The notes: generated by a model from the letters alone, not told the origin. 39,984 bases of DNA from Enterobacteriaceae bacterium UBA2655 (GCA_002359495.1 DENB01000058.1:1-39984), one strand, 5' to 3'. Shown: positions 20,102 to 30,056, counted from the stretch's first letter. A program made the numbers and translations.

Positions 20102-20901
20102 GGTAATGATGCCCGTGCCTGCCCTTAAGAAAGCATGACACAGAAAATTCTTTGTCAGACGGGTGCCCCGTTTACATCGCCTGCGTCAGGCAACGTATGC
20201 GGCAACACAAACGGATACAACTTCCGGGCAGAAGGCGAAGGACGCGCTGGCGCAGGAAGCTGTGTTGTCGTCTCAGGTCCCCTCCGAAATAGCCAGACGG
20301 GACAAAGTGGGTTAAAGGCCCAAACCATCAAGATGCTTAGCGGTAAATCGCATCAAATAATAAATTATACTTAATCATTTTTAGGTTCAAAATGGAAATG
20401 GTTTTCTTGCAACCATCGTAATTTTTGACCAAACAGTGCTATCAACGCATCCTGCCACATTAGCGGCTATTTTTTAAGCCCTCCAGGTTCTTAAACTCAA
20501 CAAGAAACCCTGAAGGTCCTGCTAAAATGCCATTTATCACGGTTTAACTGGCCCATCCCTACGCTAATTACAAGACCATTCTCAACCGCTGATATGCTAA
20601 TGAGAATAATATGCAATTAACACGTCAATAAGAGCGTTATACAACGTGGATTATTTTCTATACATCTATCAAATAATGTTTAACTATTTCAGTTTTCATC
20701 GGTCTTATGTCGGTATGGGTTACAAAATGAAAATTTCTCATTCCTGCTTTGAAAAAGTGGATTACTGCCTTTACAGTTTCCCTTTCTCATTGTCAGCATA
20801 AAATATCAATGATCGCCTTTCTTCTGGTTTTTTATACCAAATAATCTCGCTTTATTTCTTAAACGCCCCGGACCCAATCGCAATACGTGTGGAATACCCC
20901 A
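20102..20901. other. Long non-coding spacer between lrhA and alaA
   Basis: About 800 bp of mostly A+T-rich sequence between divergent genes. I see no convincing protein gene: the 79-codon frame at 20135-20374 has no ribosome site and unlike codon use. An imperfect inverted repeat surrounds 20481-20515 (CAGGTTCTT/AAGAAACCCTG). E. coli also has a long spacer here, carrying a long lrhA 5' untranslated region and alaA promoters; the same is likely here. Confidence 0.5.
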
Positions 20902-20974
20902 AAACCTGCGCCTGCCCTTCATTTGTCCTTTGGAGGAGAGTACATTGTGCAGGTTTGATTTTTGCGGCAGGTAA
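20902..20974 (+). promoter_or_regulatory. alaA leader: hairpin, strong ribosome site and tiny frames
   Basis: AAACCTGC (20902-20909) can pair with GCAGGTTT (20949-20956), and five T residues follow at 20959-20963. A rival pairing, CCTGCC (20911-20916) with GGCAGG (20966-20971), would exclude it. A very strong GGAGGAG (20932-20938) lies 65 bases before alaA and serves no annotated gene; it sits eight bases before GTG CAG GTT TGA and about six before a nine-codon TTG frame ending at 20974. The layout resembles an attenuator with a leader peptide, but this is inference. Confidence 0.35.
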
Positions 20975-21002
20975 AGGAAGCCTGCTCCTTAAGGCGGTGG
21001 CG

Positions 21003-22220
21003 ATGACTTTTCAAATTGATAAATCCGGTAAGTTGGACAACGTCTGCTATGACATTCGTGGTCCGGTTTTAAAAGAGGCGAAGCGTCTCGAAGAAGAAGG
21101 CAACAAAGTTTTAAAGCTGAATATCGGCAACCCGGCGCCCTTTGGTTTTGAGGCGCCGGATGAAATTCTGGTCGACGTTATTCGCAACCTGCCCAGCGCG
21201 CAAGGCTACTGCGACTCAAAAGGCCTTTACAGCGCGCGTAAAGCGATCATGCAGCATTACCAGGCGCGCGACATGCGCGACGTGACGGTTGAAGATATTT
21301 ATATCGGCAACGGCGTCTCCGAGCTGATCGTGCAGGCGATGCAGGCGCTGCTTAACAGCGGCGACGAGATGCTGGTTCCGGCGCCCGATTATCCGCTCTG
21401 GACGGCCGCCGTATCGCTCTCCAGCGGTAAAGCGGTGCACTATCTTTGCGATGAGGAAGCGGGCTGGTTCCCCGATCTCAACGATATTCGCAGCAAAATT
21501 ACGCCGCGCACCCGCGGCATCGTGATTATCAACCCGAACAACCCGACGGGCGCGGTATACAGCAAAGAGCTGCTGCTGGAGATCGTCGAGATCGCGCGCC
21601 AGCACAACCTGATCATCTTCGCCGACGAGATCTACGACAAGATCCTTTACGACGAGGCTCAGCACCATTCGATCGCCGCGCTGGCGCCGGATCTGCTGAC
21701 GGTGACGTTCAATGGCCTGTCTAAAACCTACCGCGTGGCGGGTTTCCGTCAGGGTTGGATGGTGCTGAACGGTCCGAAAAAACATGCGAAAGGCTACATT
21801 GAAGGGCTGGAGATGCTGGCCTCCATGCGTCTTTGCGCCAACGTACCTGCGCAGCATGCGATTCAGACCGCGCTGGGCGGCTATCAGAGCATCAGCGAAT
21901 TCATCATGCCGGGCGGACGTCTTTATCAGCAGCGCCAGCGCGCCTGGGAGCTGATTAACGATATTCCGGGCGTAAGCTGCGTGAAGCCGCAGGGCGCGCT
22001 TTATATGTTCCCGCGTATCGATGCGAAAAAATTCAATATCCTCGATGACCAGAAAATGGTGCTCGATTTCCTGCTGCAGGAAAAAGTGTTGCTGGTTCAG
22101 GGCAGCGCCTTTAATTGGCCGTGGCCGGATCATGTGCGTATCGTGACCCTGCCGCGCGTAGACGATCTCGAAATGGCCGTGAATAAATTCGGTCGCTTCC
22201 TGCAAGGCTACCGTCAGTAA
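21003..22220 (+). CDS. alaA: Glutamate-pyruvate aminotransferase AlaA
   Basis: PLP-dependent class I/II aminotransferase that makes L-alanine from pyruvate with glutamate as donor; the main alanine-synthesising transaminase in E. coli. 405 residues, as in E. coli. The PLP lysine is Lys241 in [27 protein letters not shown] (176-186) and [12 protein letters not shown] (206-217) are the typical cofactor-binding blocks. The frame is open upstream to a GTG at 20889, but the ATG at 21003 has AAGGCGG in place and gives the E. coli N-terminus. It is followed 71 bp later by yfbR, likely in one transcript. A structured leader upstream may regulate it. Confidence 0.96.
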   Translation: MTFQIDKSGKLDNVCYDIRGPVLKEAKRLEEEGNKVLKLNIGNPAPFGFEAPDEILVDVIRNLPSAQGYCDSKGLYSARKAIMQHYQARDMRDVTVEDIYIGNGVSELIVQAMQALLNSGDEMLVPAPDYPLWTAAVSLSSGKAVHYLCDEEAGWFPDLNDIRSKITPRTRGIVIINPNNPTGAVYSKELLLEIVEIARQHNLIIFADEIYDKILYDEAQHHSIAALAPDLLTVTFNGLSKTYRVAGFRQGWMVLNGPKKHAKGYIEGLEMLASMRLCANVPAQHAIQTALGGYQSISEFIMPGGRLYQQRQRAWELINDIPGVSCVKPQGALYMFPRIDAKKFNILDDQKMVLDFLLQEKVLLVQGSAFNWPWPDHVRIVTLPRVDDLEMAVNKFGRFLQGYRQ

Positions 22221-22291
22221 ACTCGCACGCGTATACTGTTCGCATTTCGGAGAAGGCAGCGCTTTCTCCGCCGTGCGAACAGGATACTTTC

Positions 22292-22891
22292 ATGACCCGA
22301 AGCCATTTTTTCGCCCACCTTTCCCGACTGAAACTGATTAACCGCTGGCCGCTGATGCGCAACGTGCGTACTGAGAACGTCTCGGAGCACAGTTTGCAGG
22401 TGGCGATGGTAGCCCATGCGCTGGCCGTCATCAAAAACAAAAAATTCGCGGGCGAGCTGAACGCCGATCGCATCGCGATGCTGGCGCTCTACCACGATGC
22501 CAGCGAAGTGCTGACCGGCGATCTGCCGACGCCGGTAAAGTATTACAACGCGCAAATAGCCCATGAATATAAAAAAATCGAAAAGATCGCTCAGCAAAAG
22601 CTGATTAATATGCTGCCGCCGGAGTTGCAGGATGCGTATCGCCCGCTGCTGGACGAACATCAACATAGCGCGCAGGAGCAGGCGGTGGTTAAACAGGCTG
22701 ACGCGCTGTGCGCCTACCTGAAATGTCTGGAAGAACTTTCCGCCGGCAATAACGAATTCGTGCTGGCGAAAGCGCGGCTGGAAAAGACGCTGGCGCAGCG
22801 CCGCTCCCCGGAAATGGATTATTTTATCGAGGTCTTTATTCCCAGCTTCAGCCTGTCGCTGGATGAGATATCTCAGGATTCGCCGTTATAA
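22292..22891 (+). CDS. yfbR: 5'-deoxynucleotidase YfbR
   Basis: HD-domain phosphohydrolase that removes the 5' phosphate from deoxyribonucleoside monophosphates; in E. coli it takes part in dUMP supply and thymidylate balance. 199 residues, the same length as E. coli. Metal-binding and catalytic residues are present in register: His33 ([14 protein letters not shown]), His68-Asp69 and Glu72 ([13 protein letters not shown]) and Asp137 ([12 protein letters not shown]). It follows alaA. A weak hairpin (ATAAGCA/TGCTTAT, 22888-22916) overlaps the stop codon, between the convergent genes yfbR and yfbT. Confidence 0.96.
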   Translation: MTRSHFFAHLSRLKLINRWPLMRNVRTENVSEHSLQVAMVAHALAVIKNKKFAGELNADRIAMLALYHDASEVLTGDLPTPVKYYNAQIAHEYKKIEKIAQQKLINMLPPELQDAYRPLLDEHQHSAQEQAVVKQADALCAYLKCLEELSAGNNEFVLAKARLEKTLAQRRSPEMDYFIEVFIPSFSLSLDEISQDSPL

Positions 22892-22925
22892 GCAACCATC
22901 GCCGACGGCTGCTTATCACTGAGGA

Positions 22926-23585
22926 TCAAGCCTGCTGACGAAAGGTGATGCTGCCGTCCTGCTGCTTATCGATAATCAACGCCTCCAGCGTTTTCAGCTG
23001 CAGCGCCGTCTCGCTGAGACGCGGCGCGTCCGCCGGCGCGTTGACGGCGATAACCGCGCAGCCCGCATTCAGGCCCGAGAGGATCCCGGCCTCGGCATCT
23101 TCAACCACCACGCAGCTTTCCGCCGCCAGTCCCAGTTTTTCCGCGCCGAGCAGATAGGGATCCGGCTCAGGTTTGCCGCGCGACACCTGTTCGGCGGTAA
23201 TAAACACCTCAGGCTGCGGCAGCCCGGCGGCTTTATGACGCGCATGGGCGACAGGTATCGAGCCGGACGTGACGATCGCCCAGGGGATTTGCAGTTCGTT
23301 TAATTTATCCAGCAGCGCCTTTGCCCCCGGCAAGGCGCGCACCCCGTCGGTATCTTCCGCCTCGGTTTTCTCCAGCTGGCGGAACTCCGCCTGAATCGCC
23401 GCCTCAGGTTGCCCGGCCATAAAATGTCGCAGTGAAGTGAGCGCCTGTTTGCCATGGATGAAGCTCAGAATCTCGTCAGCGGCAATACCGTGGCGTTTTC
23501 CCCAGTTGCTCCACGCGCGTTCCACCACGGGCAAAGAGTCAACCAGCGTGCCATCCAGATCAAATAAAAAACCTTTACACTTCAC
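22926..23585 (-). CDS. yfbT: HAD-family sugar/hexitol phosphatase YfbT
   Basis: Cytoplasmic haloacid-dehalogenase-type phosphatase; the E. coli protein (also called HxpA) acts on sugar and hexitol phosphates. The catalytic DxD is Asp9-x-Asp11 in FLFDLDGTLVDS; motif II is AIVTSGS; motif III and IV are KPEPDPYLLGAEKLG and VVEDAEAGILSG. The frame is open to an ATG at 23606, but GTG at 23585 has a strong AAGGAG six bases upstream and gives the E. coli N-terminus (MxCKGFLFDLDG), so I chose it: 219 residues (E. coli 216). It follows yfbU by 13 bases and is probably co-transcribed with it. Confidence 0.92.
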   Translation of the reverse strand: MKCKGFLFDLDGTLVDSLPVVERAWSNWGKRHGIAADEILSFIHGKQALTSLRHFMAGQPEAAIQAEFRQLEKTEAEDTDGVRALPGAKALLDKLNELQIPWAIVTSGSIPVAHARHKAAGLPQPEVFITAEQVSRGKPEPDPYLLGAEKLGLAAESCVVVEDAEAGILSGLNAGCAVIAVNAPADAPRLSETALQLKTLEALIIDKQQDGSITFRQQA

Positions 23586-23598
23586 GCATTGCTCCTTT

Positions 23599-24093
23599 TC
23601 AGGCATTGATAATCTGCGCGATTTCGTTCGCGCTCAAATGGTACTGACGTGGACAAGTGTGCCACAGGGCGAGCATGCGTTGATACTTTTTCCACATCGG
23701 CGTTTGCGCATTGAAGCCGTGGGTGCCGGAATCGAACTGGGTATAGCGCCCTTCGGTATGCACCATAAAGCGTACATAGCCCAGATAATCCGCTTCGGTC
23801 GCCGCATCGAAACCGTGGAAAGCGAGTCGGCGCTCCTCCAGCCCGGCGGGATCTTTCAGATTTGACCAGGAAACATGCAGCGCATGATGCATCTCCATGA
23901 TGCGGATAAGGGTGCGGCAGGTCTCTTCGGAAAGCTCGCTGAATTCGCTGTCCAGCTCGCGCAGCTGCAGGCCGTAGCCGCGTTCGACAATGGTCTGGCA
24001 GCGCCGGTAGCGCTCGGCGTTTTCCGGCTCCAGCATCGCCATGATTTTGTATTGGTTAGACAGGAGTAAACGTTGTGCAGGGGTCATTTCCAT
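23599..24093 (-). CDS. yfbU: YfbU family protein of unknown function
   Basis: Conserved enterobacterial protein of 164 residues, the same length as E. coli YfbU; function not established to my knowledge. It is mostly helical and cytoplasmic with no membrane segment or signal peptide. Conserved blocks: [57 protein letters not shown] and [19 protein letters not shown]. It precedes yfbT by 13 bases and follows yfbV after a 149-bp gap with a hairpin. Confidence 0.95.
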   Translation of the reverse strand: MEMTPAQRLLLSNQYKIMAMLEPENAERYRRCQTIVERGYGLQLRELDSEFSELSEETCRTLIRIMEMHHALHVSWSNLKDPAGLEERRLAFHGFDAATEADYLGYVRFMVHTEGRYTQFDSGTHGFNAQTPMWKKYQRMLALWHTCPRQYHLSANEIAQIINA

Positions 24094-24199
24094 CTTTCTC
24101 TCCCGGATCGTAAAAGTCGCTCAGGTTTTAAACAGGAGGAAATAATTGCACAACGAAAACGATGCGTGTGTGTCCGCACCACTTTTCTTTGATTTCACA

Positions 24200-24237
24200 C
24201 CGGGTAGCAGGCAAATTTTGCGCCTGATTTACCCCGG
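24200..24237 (-). terminator. Hairpin after yfbV
   Basis: CCGGGTA-x-CAGGC (24200-24212) pairs with GCCTG...TACCCCGG (24222-24237). There is no clear T run on either side, so it may be a weak terminator or an mRNA-stabilising structure between yfbV and yfbU. Confidence 0.4.
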
Positions 24238-24242
24238 ACGAC

Positions 24243-24695
24243 TCAAAGATCGTCGAGGAAGGTTCTGTCCAGCTGCTTGAAAGCGCGCTTCAGCAGATCG
24301 GCCAGCGACTGATAGGTCGGTTTGCCTTCCAGCGGCGCTACCGCCTGCCCCGCTTCTTCCAGCTTCGCCCGCACCTCATGAAACCATTGCAGCAAAGTGG
24401 GCGGCAACGGCGTAACGGAACGCTTGCCTAACCACCATAATCCCTGCATCGGCAGGCTGCAGGCGAACAGCGCGGTCGCTACGGCCGGTCCCAGCTGTCC
24501 GCCCAGCGCGATTTGCCAGGTCAGCGTAAAAACCGCCAGCGGCGGCATAAAGCGGATTGAAAAACGGGTTGCGGTGCTGACGCGGTTTTCCGGGAAGATC
24601 GGCGCCAGACGTTTATCGTTCGGCCAGGTCTTCATATAGTGCTGTCCACGCTGAAACAGGGTGAACCAGCCTGTGTTGCCTGAATTATTCGCCAT
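24243..24695 (-). CDS. yfbV: UPF0208 membrane protein YfbV
   Basis: Small inner-membrane protein of the UPF0208 family; a role in Ter macrodomain chromosome organisation has been reported in E. coli, though its molecular function is unclear. 150 residues (E. coli 151). Two hydrophobic segments ([18 protein letters not shown] and [20 protein letters not shown]) are followed by a soluble C-terminal helix ending [12 protein letters not shown]. The frame reaches a TTG at 24707, but the ATG at 24695 has a GAGG seven bases upstream and aligns with E. coli. It is divergent from ackA. Confidence 0.94.
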   Translation of the reverse strand: MANNSGNTGWFTLFQRGQHYMKTWPNDKRLAPIFPENRVSTATRFSIRFMPPLAVFTLTWQIALGGQLGPAVATALFACSLPMQGLWWLGKRSVTPLPPTLLQWFHEVRAKLEEAGQAVAPLEGKPTYQSLADLLKRAFKQLDRTFLDDL

Positions 24696-25031
24696 GGCAG
24701 GCCTCAACTAAAAAAGTAAAAATTAAAAAAATATGTCAACTACACAACTTTACGTGACATCATTCAAAAGTTTTTGTTTTTGAAGATGACAGTCGGTATT
24801 CTGACGCTATTTCAACAAACAGTTTACAACCATTGCGCTGAGCTTAAGCGCGGCCGGGCCATGTTTCGCCAAACAAACATCAACAATTTACGTAAAATTA
24901 CCGAAAACTTTTGTGCCAGGACAATATTTTACCTGACGCATGATGTTTATCATTAAACCACCAGCCTGCATGGGCTACGCTGAAAGTCTGATTGCATTAT
25001 TTTTAGCCACTTTTAACAAATAGGTACTTCC
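24696..25031 (+). promoter_or_regulatory. Divergent yfbV/ackA promoter region
   Basis: 336 bp of A+T-rich sequence with no convincing gene. A GCGCT/AGCGC inverted repeat lies near 24835-24855. At 24940-24953 the sequence ATGATGTTTATCAT has the TGAT-N4-ATCA core of an FNR site, with non-consensus outer bases. E. coli ackA-pta is influenced by FNR and ArcA, which would fit. The ackA ribosome site (AGG, ten bases upstream of ATG) is at the right end. Confidence 0.4.
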
Positions 25032-26234
25032 ATGTCGAGTAAGTTAGTACTGGTTCTGAACTGCGGCAGCTCTTCTCTCAAGTTCGCCATTCTTGATCCT
25101 TCCAGCGGCGATGAATTTCTCTCCGGTTTAGCCGAATGTTTTCACCTGCCGGAAGCGCGCATCAAGTGGAAACTGGACGGTAATAAACAGGAAGCGCCTT
25201 TAGGTGCCGGTGCGGCACACAGTGAAGCGCTCCATTTCATTGTTAAAACAATTCTGGCACAAAAACCAGAGCTATCGGCACAAATCGCTGCAATTGGCCA
25301 TCGCATCGTACACGGCGGTGAACAGCTTACTCAGTCCGTGGTAATTACCGAAGCCGTAATTCAGGGCATCAAGGACGCGTCGTCCTTCGCGCCGCTGCAT
25401 AACCCAGCCCACCTGATCGGCATCGACGAAGCGATGAAAAACTTCCCGCACCTGTCTGATAAAAATGTGGCGGTTTTCGACACCGCGTTCCATCAGACAA
25501 TGCCGGAAGAGTCATATCTTTACGCCCTGCCGTACAAGCTCTATAAAGAGCACGGCGTACGTCGCTACGGCGCGCACGGCACCAGCCATTACTATGTTTC
25601 GCGCGAAGCGGCGAAAATGCTGGGCAAACCGATCGACGAGCTGAACGCGATTACCTGCCATCTGGGCAACGGCGGCTCGGTAAGCGCGATTCGCAACGGC
25701 GTCTGCGTCGACACCTCTATGGGTCTGACGCCGCTGGAGGGTCTGGTAATGGGAACGCGCAGCGGCGATCTCGATCCGGCCATCATCTTCTTCCTGCACG
25801 ACACTCTGGGCATGAGCGTCGATGCCATAAATAAAATGCTGACCAAAGAGTCGGGCCTGCTGGGCCTGTCTGAAGTCACCAGCGACTGCCGTTACGCAGA
25901 AGAAAATTACGCCACCAAAGAAGACGCCCGACGTGCGATGGAAGTTTTCTGCCACCGTCTGGCAAAGTATATCGGTTCCTATACCGCGATGATGGATGGC
26001 CGCCTGGACGCCGTAGTCTTTACTGGCGGCATCGGCGAAAACGCGGCACTGGTGCGCGAGCTGACGCTGAAGAAACTGGCGCTGCTGGGTCTGGAAGTCG
26101 ATCACGAGCGCAACCTGGCAGCGCGCTTCGGCAAAGCGGGCTACATCAATAAAGAAGGCACGCGTCCGCTGCTGGTGATCCCCACCAATGAAGAGTTGGT
26201 GATCGCTCAGGACGCCGCGCGCCTGACCGCTTAA
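25032..26234 (+). CDS. ackA: Acetate kinase
   Basis: Converts acetyl phosphate and ADP to acetate and ATP (reversible), the last step of acetate overflow and fermentation. 400 residues, same as E. coli. Family blocks of the ASKHA fold are present: [11 protein letters not shown] (8-18), [50 protein letters not shown] and [15 protein letters not shown]. It is followed by pta in the same direction, but a strong hairpin lies between them. Confidence 0.98.
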   Translation: MSSKLVLVLNCGSSSLKFAILDPSSGDEFLSGLAECFHLPEARIKWKLDGNKQEAPLGAGAAHSEALHFIVKTILAQKPELSAQIAAIGHRIVHGGEQLTQSVVITEAVIQGIKDASSFAPLHNPAHLIGIDEAMKNFPHLSDKNVAVFDTAFHQTMPEESYLYALPYKLYKEHGVRRYGAHGTSHYYVSREAAKMLGKPIDELNAITCHLGNGGSVSAIRNGVCVDTSMGLTPLEGLVMGTRSGDLDPAIIFFLHDTLGMSVDAINKMLTKESGLLGLSEVTSDCRYAEENYATKEDARRAMEVFCHRLAKYIGSYTAMMDGRLDAVVFTGGIGENAALVRELTLKKLALLGLEVDHERNLAARFGKAGYINKEGTRPLLVIPTNEELVIAQDAARLTA

Positions 26235-26241
26235 CGTTTTC

Positions 26242-26273
26242 CTCCGCCAGCTTCGGCTGGCGGAGTCGTTTTT
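26242..26273 (+). terminator. UUCG hairpin terminator between ackA and pta
   Basis: A perfect 10-bp stem, CTCCGCCAGC (26242-26251) with GCTGGCGGAG (26256-26265), is capped by TTCG and followed by TCGTTTTT. It lies seven bases after the ackA stop and should end or reduce transcription into pta, unless read-through or a separate pta promoter compensates. Confidence 0.8.
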
Positions 26274-26303
26274 GGCACCCTGCAACACCTGAGAGGTTCT
26301 ACC

Positions 26304-28454
26304 GTGTCACGTACTATTATGCTCATTCCGACCGGCACCAGCGTCGGCCTGACCAGCGTCAGCCTCGGCGTCATTCGTGCGATGGAGCGCAAGGGCGTGC
26401 GCCTGAGCGTATTCAAACCGATCGCGCAGCCGCGCTCCGGCGGGGACAAGCCGGATCAAACCACCACCATCATTCGTAAAAATTCCTCCATCCCTGCGGC
26501 CGAACCGCTGAACATGGCGCGCGTTGAGTCGCTGCTGGGTTCGAACCAGCAGGACGTGCTGATGGAAGAGATCATCGCCCGCTACCACGAAAACACCAAA
26601 GATGCGGAAGTGGTGCTGGTGGAAGGTCTGGTGCCGACGCGCAAACATCAGTTCGCCACCGCCCTGAACTACGAAATTGCCAAAACGCTGAATGCCGAAA
26701 TCGTCTTTGTGATGTCGCTGGGCAATGATTCGCCGGCGCAGCTGAAAGAGCGCATCGAGCTGACACAAAGCAGCTTCGGCGGCAGAAAAAACAAAAACAT
26801 CACCGGCGTGATCATTAACAAGCTGAACGCGCCGGTTGACGAGCAGGGCCGGACGCGCCCTGACCTCTCTGAAATTTTCGACGACTCCACTAAAGCCAGC
26901 GTGGCGAATATCGATCCCACTCAGCTGTTCGCCAACAGCCCTCTGCCGGTGCTGGGCTGCGTGCCCTGGAGCTTTGACTTAATCGCGACGCGCGCCATCG
27001 ATATGTGCCGCCACCTGAACGCCCGCGTCATCAATGAAGGCGAAATTCAGACGCGCCGCGTGAAGTCAGTGACTTTCTGCGCGCGCAGCATTCCGCATAT
27101 GCTGGAGCATTTTCGTCCCGGCTCGCTGCTGGTCACCTCCGCCGACCGCCCTGACGTGCTGGTCGCGGCCTGCCTGGCGGCGATGAACGGCGTTGAGATC
27201 GGCGCCATTCTGCTGACCGGCGGATATGAGATCGACGATCGCATCGCCAGACTGTGCGAACGCGCCTTCCAGACCGGCCTGCCGGTGTTTATGGTGAAAA
27301 CTAATACCTGGCAAACCTCCCTTAGCCTGCAAAGCTTCAACCTTGAAGTCCCGGTTGACGATACCCAACGTATCGAGAAGGTGCAGGAATATGTCGCCAA
27401 CTACATCAATGCCGACTGGGTGGAATCGCTGACTGCGGCTTCTGAGCGCACCCGTCGTCTCTCGCCACCCGCCTTCCGCTATCAGCTGACGGAACTGGCG
27501 CGAAAAGCGGGCAAACGCATCGTTCTGCCGGAAGGCGACGAGCCGCGCACCGTCAAAGCGGCGGCCATCTGCGCCGAACGCGGCATCGCCACCTGCATTC
27601 TGCTGGGCAACCCGGATGAGATTCAGCGCGTTGCCGCGGCGCAGGGCGTCGAACTGGGCGCAGGCATCGAAATCGTCGATCCGGAAGTGGTGCGTGAACG
27701 CTACGTTCCCCGCCTGGTCGAACTGCGTAAAAGCAAAGGCATGACCGAAGTCGTCGCTCAGGAGCAGCTGGAAGATAACGTGGTGCTGGGCACCATGATG
27801 CTGGAGCGCGGCGAAGTGGATGGCCTGGTATCGGGCGCCGTTCACACCACAGCGAACACCATTCGTCCGCCGCTGCAGCTGATCAAAACCGCGCCGAACA
27901 GCTCGCTGGTCTCCTCCGTGTTCTTTATGTTGCTGCCGGAGCAGGTGCTGGTTTACGGCGACTGCGCCATTAACCCGGACCCGACCTCGGAACAGCTGGC
28001 GGAAATCGCCATTCAGTCTGCCGACTCGGCCAAAGCGTTCGGCATCGACCCGCGCGTGGCGATGATTTCCTACTCCACCGGCAACTCCGGCGCCGGCAGC
28101 GATGTGGAAAAAGTGCGTGAAGCGACGCGTATCGCCCAGGAAAAACGTCCCGATCTGGTGATCGACGGGCCGCTGCAGTATGACGCCGCCATCATGGAAG
28201 ACGTGGCGAAGTCTAAAGCGCCAAACTCGCAGGTGGCGGGCCGCGCCACGGTGTTTATCTTCCCTGACCTCAACACCGGCAACACCACTTACAAAGCGGT
28301 GCAGCGTTCCGCCGACCTGATCTCTATCGGGCCGATGCTGCAGGGCATGCGCAAACCGGTAAACGATCTGTCGCGCGGCGCGCTGGTCGACGATATCGTC
28401 TATACCATCGCGCTGACGGCGATTCAGTCTCAGCAGTCGGAAGACAACGCCTGA
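26304..28454 (+). CDS. pta: Phosphate acetyltransferase
   Basis: Interconverts acetyl-CoA and acetyl phosphate, feeding AckA. 716 residues (E. coli 714), the long three-domain enterobacterial type: an N-terminal P-loop-like/BioD-like regulatory domain ([17 protein letters not shown]), a DRTGG middle domain (about 220-330) and the C-terminal catalytic domain (about 390-710), with [16 protein letters not shown] and [17 protein letters not shown]. The start is GTG at 26304 (E. coli pta also starts with GTG), with GAGAGG upstream. A terminator follows directly. Confidence 0.97.
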   Translation: MSRTIMLIPTGTSVGLTSVSLGVIRAMERKGVRLSVFKPIAQPRSGGDKPDQTTTIIRKNSSIPAAEPLNMARVESLLGSNQQDVLMEEIIARYHENTKDAEVVLVEGLVPTRKHQFATALNYEIAKTLNAEIVFVMSLGNDSPAQLKERIELTQSSFGGRKNKNITGVIINKLNAPVDEQGRTRPDLSEIFDDSTKASVANIDPTQLFANSPLPVLGCVPWSFDLIATRAIDMCRHLNARVINEGEIQTRRVKSVTFCARSIPHMLEHFRPGSLLVTSADRPDVLVAACLAAMNGVEIGAILLTGGYEIDDRIARLCERAFQTGLPVFMVKTNTWQTSLSLQSFNLEVPVDDTQRIEKVQEYVANYINADWVESLTAASERTRRLSPPAFRYQLTELARKAGKRIVLPEGDEPRTVKAAAICAERGIATCILLGNPDEIQRVAAAQGVELGAGIEIVDPEVVRERYVPRLVELRKSKGMTEVVAQEQLEDNVVLGTMMLERGEVDGLVSGAVHTTANTIRPPLQLIKTAPNSSLVSSVFFMLLPEQVLVYGDCAINPDPTSEQLAEIAIQSADSAKAFGIDPRVAMISYSTGNSGAGSDVEKVREATRIAQEKRPDLVIDGPLQYDAAIMEDVAKSKAPNSQVAGRATVFIFPDLNTGNTTYKAVQRSADLISIGPMLQGMRKPVNDLSRGALVDDIVYTIALTAIQSQQSEDNA

Positions 28455-28460
28455 CGCTTC

Positions 28461-28490
28461 AGGCCGGACATCGCGTCCGGCCTGCTTTCT
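28461..28490 (+). terminator. Intrinsic terminator after pta
   Basis: AGGCCGGAC (28461-28469) pairs perfectly with GTCCGGCCT (28475-28483) around a five-base loop, followed by GCTTTCT. It lies six bases past the pta stop, before the convergent gene yfcD. Confidence 0.8.
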
Positions 28491-28567
28491 CCACGCTGTC
28501 ATCGATGATTATCAGAGGCATTCAACCCGGCAGGGATCGGGACGGAGATCGCCCTGACCGACGGGCA

Positions 28568-29116
28568 TTATTCAGTGGCGGGTTCGGCGCTCATGCGGTT
28601 GGCTTCGCTGTTGCGGCTCAGCCACAGCGAAAGGGCTTTCAGCGAGTCATCGGTAAATTCGTCGCAGCGCGCCGTGATCTCTTCCGGCGTCATCCAGAAC
28701 ACTTCATCCACTTCCTCTTCCTGCATGGCGAAAGGTCCGTGGTAGACGCAGCTGAATAAGCCGCCCCAGACGCGGCAGTGTTCATCTTCGAAGTAGAATT
28801 TGCCGTGCTCGGCAAAAGGCACGTCGGCGATGCCCAGCTCCTCTTCCGCCTCGCGGCGCGCCGATTCCAGCATCTCTTCGCCGCTCTGCACCACGCCGCC
28901 TGCGGTGGCGTCCAGCATGCCGGGCATGAAATCTTTGATTTCAGTACGGCGCTGCACCAAAATTTTTCCCATGCCGTCATGCACCACAATGTACGTAGCG
29001 CGATGACGCAGACACTGAGCGCGCATCTGCGCCCGGCTCGCCTGCGCAATGACTTCATTCTCTTCGCTGACGATATCGACCCACTCGATATCGCCACCCG
29101 CCGTTTGATCAACCAT
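28568..29116 (-). CDS. yfcD: Nudix hydrolase YfcD
   Basis: Cytoplasmic Nudix-fold pyrophosphohydrolase; substrate not established. 182 residues (E. coli 180). The Nudix box is complete from Gly74 to Ile96, with the G-x5-E-x7-R-E-x2-E-E-x-G pattern (Glu80, Arg88-Glu89, Glu92-Glu93, Gly95). The C-terminal part is acidic and ends with a Ser/Ala-Glu-rich tail. It converges on pta across a short spacer with the pta terminator. E. coli has yfcE between yfcD and yfcF; here it is absent. Confidence 0.94.
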   Translation of the reverse strand: MVDQTAGGDIEWVDIVSEENEVIAQASRAQMRAQCLRHRATYIVVHDGMGKILVQRRTEIKDFMPGMLDATAGGVVQSGEEMLESARREAEEELGIADVPFAEHGKFYFEDEHCRVWGGLFSCVYHGPFAMQEEEVDEVFWMTPEEITARCDEFTDDSLKALSLWLSRNSEANRMSAEPATE

Positions 29117-29229
29117 CCGTAACCCTTTTCTGTTCTGGCGGCTTATCGCGCGCCGTTGTCTGCCACGTCATTATTATGTGACGTAAGGTAATAAGTTCTG
29201 CTGTCAGGGGCAAGCGATGCCGTTTCGCT

Positions 29230-29871
29230 TCAGCGGTTTTTACCCGATTCCGCCAGCCAGAGCTGAACGGAGGCCCGCTGCCACTGAAACTGGGCTTAGG
29301 TCAACAGTTTCACCGGTAGAGGATCGCCATGAAGCGCCAGACGATTGAGCATCAGCGCCAGGTCAATATCGACGATCGACCATTCGCTGAAAAGGTTCTG
29401 CTGCCCCTCAGGTAACAGGCGCAGCGCGGCATGAATAAGTTTAGCGGCAGATCGCTCCGCCGCTTCTGAGAGCGGGGGAAAGGTGACGCCGGCGAACAGC
29501 ACTTCCGTCGGCCGCTCCTGACGAACTGGCTGCAGATCGCTGCGCAGCCAGGCCTGCAGCTCACGCGCGCGGGCGCGTTTCTCCCGATCGCGCGGGTAAA
29601 GCCGTTCATACTCCGGTGCCGGAAAGCGCTCCTCCAGATACTCCTCGATAGCGCTTGATTCGTTGAGAAAGAAATCCTCAATCTGCAGCAGAGGAACCCG
29701 GCCGGTCAGGGAAGGCTCGCGATACGCGGTTTGCGTCTGTTCGTCGCTCAGCAAATTGATGCGCTTTATCGTAAAGGGAATGCCTTTTTCGGTCAGCGCG
29801 ACATAAACCGACATCACCCAGGGACTAATAAACGATGAATCAGACCACAGAGTTATGCTTGGGTAGTTCAT
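29230..29871 (-). pseudogene. yfcF: Glutathione S-transferase-like YfcF, interrupted near its 3' end
   Basis: GST-family protein; the E. coli protein has glutathione-dependent peroxidase and transferase activity. From the ATG at 29871 (AGGTGG ribosome site) the frame runs 191 codons to TAA at 29298-29296. Reading through that stop in the same frame gives 21 more codons containing QFQWQRASVQ, which matches the C-terminal part of E. coli YfcF (ATFQWQRASVQ), then TGA at 29232-29230. Full length would be 213 codons, against 214 residues in E. coli. The E. coli residue at the stop is a Tyr, so one base change explains it. The N-terminal thioredoxin-like part (SSAIEEYLEERFPAPEYERLYP) and most of the helical domain are intact. 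The truncated product may still fold; alternatively this is a sequencing error. Confidence 0.85.
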
Positions 29872-30056
29872 CTGCCACCTCGCTGGCTCTCGGGATGGCA
29901 TCATCTTTACCGATTTTTTTTTCATAAGGCAATGCCCGACTGACGAGAGTTTTAACTGGCTCCTGATTCGCCCGCTGCCTGCGGATTGCACGCTACAACC
30001 TGACTTCTCTTCTATGCTGAAATTGAGCGGATAAAACAACCATAAGGAGACTCAAT

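Noticed and set aside
20135..20374. 79-codon frame in the lrhA-alaA spacer
   Set aside because: It has no Shine-Dalgarno sequence, low-complexity Gly/Ser/Thr content and no recognised relative; more likely non-coding leader or control DNA.
20889..21002. N-terminal extension of AlaA from an upstream GTG
   Set aside because: The extension is Cys-rich and not conserved in E. coli AlaA, and the ATG at 21003 has a better ribosome site.
27066..28502. 478-codon frame on the minus strand opposite pta
   Set aside because: It is a codon-bias shadow of pta, with composition dominated by Arg, Gln, His and Phe and no conserved motif.
29872..30039. 56-codon upstream extension of yfcF
   Set aside because: The family N-terminus begins at the ATG at 29871, which has AGGTGG before it; the extension runs into the divergent promoter region.
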